Positions 1 through 5,950 of a stretch of DNA of 9,197 bases are shown here, one piece after another. Made by a program: the position numbers and the translations under genes. The notes beneath the pieces were generated by a model. It was not told the origin of the DNA, did no database searches, and saw only the letters and a list, made by a program, of their open reading frames with translations. Source of the DNA: Nitrospinae bacterium RIFCSPLOWO2_12_FULL_45_22 (GTDB lineage: Bacteria; 2-12-FULL-45-22); assembly GCA_001803565.1 (NCBI GenBank), contig MHDQ01000152.1, forward strand, positions 1 through 9,197, written 5' to 3'. Every line of letters begins with the position of its first letter. Positions within the stretch are counted from its first letter, which is position 1.

Positions 1-1277
1 TGGAAAATATCATTCTGGTAGCGTAAGTAATAAGCCAGATCAAAGCAGTTGTCTAGCTCCTCCTGGGTAAAAGCCCGCTGGATTTCTGGGTCAGCCCATA
101 ATAGGTCTTTGAACTCACCCTGGCCTTGCCAACTGGCCATAGCGGCCTTTTGCACTATCTGGTATGCCTTTTCCCGAGATAACCCTTTTTTAGCCAGCTC
201 CAACAGTACCTTCTGCGAAAAGATCACCCCACGGGTCTTCTGGAGATTAGCCTTCATGCTCTCAGGATAGACCTTGAGAGAGTTAATGAGCTGAGTCATC
301 CGGTTCAGCATGTAATCTACCAATATGGTACTATCGGGCAAGATAACCCGCTCTACCGAAGAGTGGCTGATATCCCGTTCATGCCACAAGGGGATATTTT
401 CTAGGGCCGCTAAAGAGTATGAGCGGACCAGCCGGGCCAGGCCGCACAACTGTTCAGCCGTGATAGGATTACGTTTATGGGGCATAGCTGAAGAGCCTTT
501 CTGCCCTTCAGAAAAGAACTCTTCTGCCTCCAATACCTCGGTTCGTTGCAAGTGCCTCAGTTCAGTAGCAAATTTGTCTATTGAGGTAGCAATGATGGCC
601 AGAGCAGATAAGAACTCAGCGTGCCTATCTCGTTGGATGATCTGACTGGAGATAGGGGCGGGCTTCAGGCTACAACGCTGGCAGACATATTCCTCCACCT
701 GGGGTGGGACATGAGCAAAGGTACCCACCGCGCCAGAGAGCTTACCATAGCTAATAACATCCTTGGCCCGCACCATCCGCTCATAATTCCGCCGGGCCTC
801 TTCATACCAGAGGGCCAGTTTCCAGCCCAGGGTGATAGGTTCAGCATGAATCCCATGGGTACGGCCAATCATAACCAGGTCTTTATATGCCATGGCCTTG
901 TCCCGCAAGACCTTTTTTAACCCAGCCAGGTCATCCAGTATAATATCAGCCGCCTCACGCAACTGCATAGCTAAAGCAGTATCTAATATATCCGACGAAG
1001 TCAAGCCCAAATGCAAATAGCGAGAGTTATCGCCAATATACTCACCTACATTGGTCAGGAAGGCTACTACATCGTGTTTTACTATCTGCTCAAGCTGATC
1101 TACCCGTTCTGGCTCATACCGGGCCCCGGTTTTGATTTGTTCCAAAGCCTCAGTTGGTATCTCACCTAATGCGGCCCACGCTTCACATGCCAGTAGTTCA
1201 ATAGCCAGCCACTTATCCAGCTTGTTTTTCTGATCCCAAATGCGGGTCATTACCGGCCTGCTATACCGCCCGATCAC
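1..1277 (-). CDS. purB: Adenylosuccinate lyase, 3' end cut by window edge
   Basis: Adenylosuccinate lyase of the fumarase/aspartase superfamily. It acts twice in purine synthesis, splitting SAICAR to AICAR and adenylosuccinate to AMP, each time releasing fumarate in the cytosol. The reverse strand translates without interruption for about 425 codons. It carries the superfamily signature GSSAMPHKRNP, the catalytic-region motifs GRTHGIHAEP and LTSSDILDTA, and the segment LWHERDISHSSVER, all typical of the short bacterial PurB of about 430 residues. I chose the GTG at 1277-1275 because it gives the family N-terminus (VIGRYSRPVM, compare MIERYSRPEM in Bacillus) and has a strong AAGGAGGG ribosome site 4 nt upstream. 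The ATG nine codons later would lose this conserved start. The last visible residues are RYQNDIF, so only a few C-terminal residues should be missing. It lies downstream of the yycJ-like gene on the same strand, separated by palindrome E1. I am confident of the function. Confidence 0.96.
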   Translation of the reverse strand, partial: MIGRYSRPVMTRIWDQKNKLDKWLAIELLACEAWAALGEIPTEALEQIKTGARYEPERVDQLEQIVKHDVVAFLTNVGEYIGDNSRYLHLGLTSSDILDTALAMQLREAADIILDDLAGLKKVLRDKAMAYKDLVMIGRTHGIHAEPITLGWKLALWYEEARRNYERMVRAKDVISYGKLSGAVGTFAHVPPQVEEYVCQRCSLKPAPISSQIIQRDRHAEFLSALAIIATSIDKFATELRHLQRTEVLEAEEFFSEGQKGSSAMPHKRNPITAEQLCGLARLVRSYSLAALENIPLWHERDISHSSVERVILPDSTILVDYMLNRMTQLINSLKVYPESMKANLQKTRGVIFSQKVLLELAKKGLSREKAYQIVQKAAMASWQGQGEFKDLLWADPEIQRAFTQEELDNCFDLAYYLRYQNDIF

Positions 1278-1294
1278 TTTGCCCTCCTTCAAAT

Positions 1295-1449
1295 AGCGTT
1301 CAGCTATCAGCCGTCAGCTTTCAGCTAACTTAGATAGAGACTTATTGAGACTGGTAGAGAATAGTGTTGATAGAGTCTCAACAAGTCTCCATCAATCTCT
1401 ATCAGTCTCTTGTCATTTGCTGACCACTGATGGCTGACGGCTAAACGCT
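1295..1449. repeat. Nested palindrome E1 (7-nt units outside, 10-nt units inside)
   Basis: A 155-nt imperfect palindrome in the 195-nt gap between the yycJ-like gene and purB. The outer arms, 1295-1325 and 1419-1449, are 31 nt each and pair at 24 of 31 positions without gaps. They are built from 7-nt units of the form NNTCAGC (left: GTTCAGC, TATCAGC, CGTCAGC, TTTCAGC). The inner arms, 1336-1360 and 1386-1410, pair at 20 of 25 positions and are built from 10-nt units (right side: TCTCAACAAG, TCTCCATCAA, TCTCTATCAG). Five of the seven outer mismatches fall in the two variable positions of the 7-nt unit. The left boundary is only 5 nt from the purB ribosome site, so on the purB transcript the hairpin would sit directly before it. 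No ORF is present. It may be a non-autonomous mobile repeat, a regulatory hairpin, or both. Confidence 0.9.
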
Positions 1450-1472
1450 TACTATTTTATGATATTTTGGGG

Positions 1473-2249
1473 TTAAAGTCCATCACCCAGGGTTATCAGG
1501 GTAGTGGGCTTATCCTGGCAGGAGACAATTACTTCGGAGGTATGACCCATAAGGGAGTTTTCCGCAGTTAGCCGGGCCAGGGCGGGGTCGTTATTTATCT
1601 CGCTTAAATGTGCCAGGATTACCCCCACTAACTGGCCATGGGCTATCTCAGCCAGCAGGTTACTAGAAACCTCATTAGATAGATGTCCTAGTTTACTACT
1701 GATACGTTGTTTTAGGGGCCAGGGATAAGGGCCGATTTTCAACATCTCGGCGTCGTGGTTAGACTCAAGAATAATTAATCGAGCTCCTTGCACCCGCTCT
1801 TTGACTAATTTAGTCACATACCCCAGGTCTAAGGCGATACTGATCTTGATTTGACCCATATAAAAATTGAATCCTACTGGATCGTAAGCATCGTGAGGAA
1901 GGGAGAAAGGTTCTACAGTCAACTCGTTCAGGGTAAAAGGCCGGCCCGTAGAAAAATATTCTATTTGCGGAATATTGCCTAATATAGTTTTACTGGCCTG
2001 GTGGGTAGCGGGGTTAAGATAGATAGGTATGTCATATTTACGGGCTATAATTCTAGCACCGCGGATATGGTCAATATGTTCGTGAGTAATGAGGATAGCG
2101 GTTAAATCTTCCGGTCTTTGGTCAATGCTTTCCAGTCTCCGGGTTATCTCAGTGGCATTAAAACCAACGTCAATCAATATCTTGTTATTGACGGTTTCCA
2201 AAAATATAGCATTACCGCTACTGCCACTGCCTAAGACACTGGCCCGAAT
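1473..2249 (-). CDS. YycJ/WalJ-like metallo-beta-lactamase-fold hydrolase, apparent ATT start
   Basis: Metallo-beta-lactamase-fold protein of the YycJ/WalJ type, a cytosolic metal-dependent hydrolase family proposed to act as a nuclease in DNA repair and linked to the WalRK locus in Firmicutes. The visible motifs fit this family: GSGSSGN near the N-terminus, the metal ligands of THEHIDH (His56, His58, Asp60, His61), His119 in LPHDA, Asp141 in ALDLGYVT, and the family-specific ESNHD, GPYPWPLKQRI, GHLSN and LAHLS stretches. The frame has no ATG, GTG or TTG near the strong ribosome site. The first usual codon, a TTG at 2201-2199, would delete GSGSSGN. I therefore place the start at ATT 2249-2247, where relatives read M-R-x-S-V-L-G-S-G-S-S-G-N. 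This gives 258 residues, a normal length. ATT at 2252 is an alternative. The gene precedes purB on the same strand. The family call is firm; the start is inferred. Confidence 0.9.
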   Translation of the reverse strand: MRASVLGSGSSGNAIFLETVNNKILIDVGFNATEITRRLESIDQRPEDLTAILITHEHIDHIRGARIIARKYDIPIYLNPATHQASKTILGNIPQIEYFSTGRPFTLNELTVEPFSLPHDAYDPVGFNFYMGQIKISIALDLGYVTKLVKERVQGARLIILESNHDAEMLKIGPYPWPLKQRISSKLGHLSNEVSSNLLAEIAHGQLVGVILAHLSEINNDPALARLTAENSLMGHTSEVIVSCQDKPTTLITLGDGL

Positions 2250-2257
2250 AATATGCT

Positions 2258-2264
2258 CCCCTCC
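2258..2264 (-). promoter_or_regulatory. Strong ribosome-binding site deciding the ATT start
   Basis: The minus strand reads GGAGGGG within AGAGGAGGGGAGC. It lies 8 nt before ATT 2249-2247, 5 nt before ATT 2252-2250, and 56 nt before the first conventional start (TTG 2201). Such a strong site would be useless for the TTG, so it supports initiation at an ATT. Palindrome E2 begins about 10 nt upstream. Confidence 0.75.
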
Positions 2265-2275
2265 TCTATAATCAA

Positions 2276-2404
2276 GCGCAAATCTTAAAGCGAAAAGCGC
2301 AAGACTAAGGTCAGATCGTAAGGCGTAAGTCGTGAGAGCATGAGGGGATAATAAACAAGAATAATTTCTCCTTATGCCCTAATCCATACCTTTAGGTTTT
2401 GCGC
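2276..2404. repeat. Palindrome E2 with 7-nt tandem units
   Basis: Asymmetric inverted repeat in the leader of the yycJ-like gene. The outer ends pair: 2276-2290 (GCGCAAATCTTAAAG) against 2390-2404, whose reverse complement is GCGCAAAACCTAAAG. The inner ends also pair: 2338-2347 (GCATGAGGGG) against 2368-2377, whose reverse complement is GCATAAGGAG. The left arm is longer and holds a clear 7-nt tandem run: TCGTAAG (2316), GCGTAAG (2323), TCGTGAG (2330), AGCATGA (2337). The extra left-arm units (47 nt between the paired blocks against 12 nt on the right) suggest that units were gained or lost on one side only. No coding sequence is seen. The stretch from 2405 to 2557, between E2 and E3, holds no gene that I can support. 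Confidence 0.75.
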
Positions 2405-2441
2405 ATTACCCGGTTAGCTTTCTTCGGTAGATATGGGCACA

Positions 2442-2470
2442 TGAATATCATATAATCCCTTTGCTGTCAA
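2442..2470 (-). promoter_or_regulatory. Possible sigma-70-type promoter for the yycJ-like gene
   Basis: The minus strand has a perfect TTGACA at 2470-2465. Seventeen nt further is TATTCA (2447-2442), a poor match to TATAAT. If used, it would give a leader of roughly 190 nt containing palindrome E2. This rests on motif matching only, and the weak -10 element makes it tentative. Confidence 0.3.
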
Positions 2471-2557
2471 TCAAAAATCCTCATCGCTCTTTGTTGCTTG
2501 ATAAAACTATTTGCCCAGTGTATATTTTGTTTCGTATTATCAGCAAGGAGTGGAAAA

Positions 2558-2642
2558 ACCACAAAGGCACAAAGTTCACCAAGAAAAATTATTTTTAATT
2601 CATTGAAATATAGGTACTTTGTGATCTTTGTGACTCTGTGGT
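2558..2642. repeat. Palindrome E3 with CACAAAG units (8-9-nt spacing)
   Basis: Inverted repeat with 26-nt arms, 2558-2583 and 2617-2642, matching at 22 of 26 positions without gaps. Each arm carries three copies of a CACAAAG-like core separated by 1 and 2 nt (left: CACAAAG, CACAAAG, CACCAAG). The 33-nt centre is AT-rich and shows no further repeat. It lies between the divergent yycJ-like and membrane-protein genes, ending 43 nt before the latter's ATG. Sequences of this type recur between genes in many environmental bacterial genomes; no mobile-element gene is nearby. Confidence 0.88.
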
Positions 2643-2685
2643 GATATTTATTCTCCACAGGATATTGAGCAATTACGATAATATT

Positions 2686-3330
2686 ATGAAGAGTAGGCTA
2701 ATTAATATATTATTAGTAGTAATATTAGTTGTTTTAGCTGTATTTCTAAAGGTATACCTGAGCTCCCGCATGGAGTACCGGAAGGCTGAGGCCGCTTTCC
2801 AGCAACAGGATTATCATAAGGCTATTACCCATTATGAGCGTAGTATCCAATGGTATACACCAGCTAGTAAATATGTGGCAGGGGCAGCGCAGAGGCTCTG
2901 GCAGATAGGCGAGTTGACTGCGGGGCAGGGGAAGAGTGACCTGGCCCTGGAGGCATATGAATCACTCAGGAGTAGCTTTTATGCCGTTCGGAGCTTCTAT
3001 ACCCCGTATCGGGAATGGATAGATAAGTGTGATGAGAAGATTGCTTCATTAGTGGCGGCTAAAGGGCCTACGGTCAAGAGGGATATTGGCAAATCTTATG
3101 CCCAGCGGAGAGCCGAATACCTGAAGCTACTAAAGAAAGATGCAGCGCCTGATGTGACCTGGTCAGTCCTCCTGGAAGCAGGTTTTGTTGGCTGGATCGG
3201 CTCTACCATAGCCTTTATCTTCCAGGCCTTTAGCCGGGATGGTAGTTTTTATAATAAGAAGGCCTTATTTTGGGGTAGCCTTATAATAGCCTTCTATACC
3301 CTCTGGATCATCGGCATGCTGAAGGCCTAG
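2686..3330 (+). CDS. Unrecognised membrane protein with TPR-like segment
   Basis: A 214-residue protein that I cannot assign to a named family. It has an N-terminal membrane segment at about residues 5-25 (INILLVVILVVLAVFLKVYL), then a soluble helical part. At about 29-60 this part resembles one TPR helix pair (YRKAEAAFQQQDYHKAITHYERSI), and at about 83-96 it has a second weaker match (KSDLALEAYESLRS). Two further membrane segments follow near 161-182 and 193-212, separated by a short basic and polar turn. This suggests a membrane-anchored scaffold or partner protein with most of its mass on one side. I chose ATG 2686 because an in-frame GTG at 2638 lies inside the arm of palindrome E3 and would add a peptide encoded by the repeat. 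No strong ribosome site is visible. It is the only plus-strand gene here, divergent from the yycJ-like gene and convergent with the CoA-transferase. Confidence 0.8.
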   Translation: MKSRLINILLVVILVVLAVFLKVYLSSRMEYRKAEAAFQQQDYHKAITHYERSIQWYTPASKYVAGAAQRLWQIGELTAGQGKSDLALEAYESLRSSFYAVRSFYTPYREWIDKCDEKIASLVAAKGPTVKRDIGKSYAQRRAEYLKLLKKDAAPDVTWSVLLEAGFVGWIGSTIAFIFQAFSRDGSFYNKKALFWGSLIIAFYTLWIIGMLKA

Positions 3331-3340
3331 ATGGGGAAAA

Positions 3341-3370
3341 AGTCTAGCTATAACGAATAGAGGACTATTT
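3341..3370 (+). terminator. Weak candidate terminator between convergent genes
   Basis: Eleven nt after the plus-strand stop codon, AGTC-TAG-CTAT can pair with ATAG-AG-GACT around an AACGA loop, followed by ATTTTAT. The stem is short, interrupted and AT-rich. Two direct copies of ATACTTC follow (3372-3385), just outside the end of the CoA-transferase gene. Confidence 0.3.
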
Positions 3371-3394
3371 TATACTTCATACTTCGGATACTTA

Positions 3395-4696
3395 TTAAGT
3401 CAAAGATACTTTTCTCTCCCGGGCTTCCCTGGCCAGCATCTCCCGAAAATCGGGATGGGCCAGCGAGATAAGGGCTTCTGCTCGCTGCCGCAGGTTTTTC
3501 CCATGGATATTTACCGCACCATACTCGGTTACTATCCAATGGACATCGCCTCTAGAGGTAGTTGCTGCTGCACCAGGGTCTAGTTTTGGTACGATGCGGG
3601 ATACCTGGCCACTCTGGGCCGTGGAAGGTAGGGCGATAATTGGTTTGCCCCCTTCTGCCCGGGCAGCCCCCCGGATAAAATCTAGCTGTCCCCCTATGCC
3701 ACTAAATTGCCTGGTTCCTATGGTATCGGCACAGACCTGTCCGGTTATATCCACCTGGAGGGCAGAATTTATGGCCACCATATTTTTGTTTTGGCTGATG
3801 ATAAAGGGATCGTTGGTATAGTGGGAGGGATGGAGTTCAATGATGGGGTTATTATTTACAAAATCGTATAGTTCTTTACTGCCCATCAAAAAACTGGAGA
3901 CTATCTTACCCGGGTGGAGGGTCTTTTTTTCGTTGGTGATCGCACCGTTTTCTACCAATTCCATTACCCCATCAGAAAACATCTCGGTATGGATACCCAG
4001 GTCTTTCTTTTCTCCCAGGTAAGATAAGACAGCATCGGGTATAGCCCCAATGCCCATCTGTAAGGTAGCACCATCCTCAATCAAGTCTGCTACATGGCGC
4101 CCGATCCTCTTATGTACCTCCGTAAATTCTGTCCTGGGAAGGTTTAGGATGGGAGTGGATGTTTCTACGATGGCTGAGAGCTTGCTCACATGGATAAAGC
4201 TATCTCCTAAGGTGCGGGGCATCTGGTCATCAACCTCAGCAATGATTATTTTGGCACTCTCGGCAGCGGGCTTGATTATATCTACCGAAACCCCATAGGA
4301 ACAAAAGCCATGTTCATCAGGGGGTGACAACTGTACCAGAGCCACATCAATAGGCAGTAATCCATTTTTAAATAGCCTGGGAATCTCAGATAGAAATATA
4401 GGTATAAAGTCTGCCCGACCTTCATTCACCGCGGCCCTGGTATTGGCACCCACAAAGAAGGCATTATGTCTGAAGATTCCTGAATACTCCTTGGCCGTAT
4501 AATCGGCAATACCCATAGTAAGTAGGCTCACAACCTCGACGTCCCTTAATTCCGGTGCCAGGTTATTCAGGGCTTTGACCAGGGTCTGCGGTTCCGCACA
4601 CCCTGAGCCGATAATGATCCGCTGGCCCGGTTTTAGCAACCCAATTGCTTTTTCGGGAGTAGTAATCTTACTTCGATAGATAGTAGGCCAATCCAT
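3395..4696 (-). CDS. Acetyl-CoA hydrolase/transferase family CoA-transferase (acetate or 4-hydroxybutyrate type)
   Basis: A 433-residue CoA-transferase of the acetyl-CoA hydrolase/transferase family, which moves CoA between acyl-CoA and a free acid such as acetate, butyrate or 4-hydroxybutyrate through a glutamyl-CoA intermediate. The N-terminal domain has the glycine-rich PGQRIIIGSGCAEPQ near 23-37. The C-terminal domain has MGIGAIPDAVL (214-224), the catalytic segment GIHTEMFSDG with Glu238, and the CoA-binding region GTRQFSGIGGQLDFIRGA (327-344). Glu238 matches the catalytic glutamate position described for 4-hydroxybutyrate CoA-transferase, and the length is normal for that group. The exact acyl substrate cannot be read from sequence, and acetate CoA-transferase is equally possible. 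Its ATG lies 1 nt after the alanine dehydrogenase stop (TGA-G-ATG), and its ribosome site (AGAAGG) lies inside the dehydrogenase's last codons, so the two genes are very likely co-transcribed and translationally coupled. Confidence 0.92.
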   Translation of the reverse strand: MDWPTIYRSKITTPEKAIGLLKPGQRIIIGSGCAEPQTLVKALNNLAPELRDVEVVSLLTMGIADYTAKEYSGIFRHNAFFVGANTRAAVNEGRADFIPIFLSEIPRLFKNGLLPIDVALVQLSPPDEHGFCSYGVSVDIIKPAAESAKIIIAEVDDQMPRTLGDSFIHVSKLSAIVETSTPILNLPRTEFTEVHKRIGRHVADLIEDGATLQMGIGAIPDAVLSYLGEKKDLGIHTEMFSDGVMELVENGAITNEKKTLHPGKIVSSFLMGSKELYDFVNNNPIIELHPSHYTNDPFIISQNKNMVAINSALQVDITGQVCADTIGTRQFSGIGGQLDFIRGAARAEGGKPIIALPSTAQSGQVSRIVPKLDPGAAATTSRGDVHWIVTEYGAVNIHGKNLRQRAEALISLAHPDFREMLAREARERKVSLT

Positions 4697-4697
4697 C

Positions 4698-5810
4698 TCA
4701 AATACCTTCTACTAGGCTGTATTCCCTGCCCAGGAGCCGGCCCAGTACCGGGCTGATAATCTTACCCCGGTGGGTATAAGTCCCCCGGGCTAAATCCGGC
4801 ATGTGCCTCAAGAAATCATCCCCCCACTCTCCTATTTCAAGGATATAGGGTAATAATACATGGCTGATGACAAAGGAGGCGGAGTTTGCTACCAGCGAGG
4901 TCAGGTTAGGTACACAGTAATGGATTACTCCTTTATAATCATAAATTGGATTGATCAGCGTGGTAGGTCGGCTGGTAGCAACACACCCTCCTTGATCAAT
5001 AGAGATATCTATTATGACAGAACCCTTTCGCATAGATGCTACCATCTCCTCGGATACCATGAGAGGTGTTTTCCCTCCCGGGACATAGATGGCACCAATA
5101 AAGACGTCGGCCGTTTTTATCCATTCCGTGAGCCCGTGAATACTGGCAAACCCAGTAGCAATCCTTTTACCCAACTGCTGTTCTACCAGTCGCAGCTTTG
5201 CTATATCTCGGTCCAAAACCAGGACATTGGCTCCTAGAGCGGCAGCGACCTGTGCGGCGCTCCTACCCACCGAGCCTGCCCCCAGGATCAGTACGTTTGC
5301 CGGGGGGATACCTGGTGTCCCACCCAGGAGGATACCCCGGCCTCCCAGGTTGCTTTGCAAATATTGCGCAGCTATCTGGATACTAAGCTGTCCGGCAACC
5401 TCACTGGTAGAAGCCAATAGAGGTAATTCTCCATTTTCGCGGGCTATTACCTCAAACCCGATAGCGGTTATCTCATTCTTAAGGAGTTCATCAATATAGC
5501 TCTCGCTGGCTACGGCCAGGTGCAAGAAGGCTATGAGGATACTTCCCCGGTTCAATAACGAGATATCCTGAATGGGCGGGGCAGTAACCTTAAGTAAGAG
5601 CTTGGCTCTTTGGTAAACCTCATCACTAGAATAGACTATTGTTGCCCCTCTAGCCCCATAGTCTTCATCGGCAAAATTGCTGGCTGCACCAGCCCCTTTG
5701 AGCAGATAAACCCTATGATTATGCCGGGTAAGAGAGCTTACTGCCCCGGGGGATAGGGGTACTCTAAAGTCCGGTTCTTTTGGATCATAGACAATTCCAA
5801 TATCCATCAT
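4698..5810 (-). CDS. ald: Alanine dehydrogenase (NAD-dependent, Ald/PNT family)
   Basis: Alanine dehydrogenase, the cytosolic enzyme for L-alanine + NAD + water to pyruvate + ammonium + NADH. The 370-residue length matches the family. The substrate-binding residues are present: Arg16 (PDFRVPLSPG), Lys74 (LLLKVTAPP) and His97 (AFLHLA). GELPLLASTSEVAGQLS is followed by the dinucleotide-fold segment GGRGILLGGTPGIPPANVLI-LGAGSVG, then DISIDQGGCVATSRPTT with the catalytic-region Asp. The stretch after HYCV reads PNLTSLVANSAS, where common alanine dehydrogenases have ANMPGAVPRTST; the Asn is kept. This marks a divergent branch, so a different amino-acid or imino-acid substrate is possible. The start ATGATG has AAGGA 5 nt upstream of the first ATG and overlaps the stop of the small upstream ORF as ATGA. 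It lies 1 nt upstream of the CoA-transferase gene. Confidence 0.9.
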   Translation of the reverse strand: MMDIGIVYDPKEPDFRVPLSPGAVSSLTRHNHRVYLLKGAGAASNFADEDYGARGATIVYSSDEVYQRAKLLLKVTAPPIQDISLLNRGSILIAFLHLAVASESYIDELLKNEITAIGFEVIARENGELPLLASTSEVAGQLSIQIAAQYLQSNLGGRGILLGGTPGIPPANVLILGAGSVGRSAAQVAAALGANVLVLDRDIAKLRLVEQQLGKRIATGFASIHGLTEWIKTADVFIGAIYVPGGKTPLMVSEEMVASMRKGSVIIDISIDQGGCVATSRPTTLINPIYDYKGVIHYCVPNLTSLVANSASFVISHVLLPYILEIGEWGDDFLRHMPDLARGTYTHRGKIISPVLGRLLGREYSLVEGI

Positions 5811-5929
5811 GAAATTCCTTCTTTAGCGGTCTTATAATAGGTATTCCAGGCCAATACCGATACCGCAATACCCATAATGGTATCACCTATTCCGGCATGT
5901 TGCCCCAGGGCATAATAGTAAATGGGCAC
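5807..5929 (-). CDS. Small ORF, about 40 residues, one predicted membrane segment
   Basis: Not recognised. After the antiporter's TAA the same frame stays open for 47 codons, to a TGA that overlaps the alanine dehydrogenase ATG by four bases (ATGA), a classic sign of coupled genes. The first plausible start is GTG 5929-5927, giving 40 residues beginning VPIYYYALGQHAGIGDTIMG and ending in a basic tail (YYKTAKEGIS). Residues about 14-30 are hydrophobic enough to cross a membrane. No good ribosome site precedes the GTG, so reinitiation after the antiporter stop, 21 nt away, would be needed. Alternatives are a shorter product from ATG 5875, a remnant of a longer protein, or an extension of the antiporter cut off by the TAA. 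The stop-start overlap favours a real gene; the function is unknown. Confidence 0.5.
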   Translation of the reverse strand: MPIYYYALGQHAGIGDTIMGIAVSVLAWNTYYKTAKEGIS

Positions 5930-5950
5930 AGGCGGATAGGTTTCTGCTAC

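Noticed and set aside
621-920. Plus-strand ORF of 99 codons and its overlapping minus-strand neighbour
   Set aside because: Both are in wrong frames within purB, which is strongly supported on the minus strand.
1295-1449. Rho-independent terminator of the yycJ-like gene
   Set aside because: The hairpin is far too long and no T-run follows the arms on the minus strand; a repeat element is the better description.
2405-2470. Riboswitch in the yycJ leader
   Set aside because: I could not match the stretch to any conserved aptamer core, and the neighbouring pairings are explained by palindrome E2.
2467-2658. Minus-strand ORF of 63 codons across palindrome E3
   Set aside because: Most of it is translation of the CACAAAG palindrome, it lacks any recognisable motif, and it overlaps the region upstream of the plus-strand gene. 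It is a repeat artefact.
2638-2685. GTG start extending the plus-strand membrane protein by 16 residues
   Set aside because: The GTG lies within the arm of palindrome E3 and the added residues lack signal-like or conserved character; ATG 2686 begins directly before the membrane helix.
4860-5499. Several plus-strand ORFs of 60-125 codons
   Set aside because: All are opposite alanine dehydrogenase, whose frame carries full family motifs; these have none.
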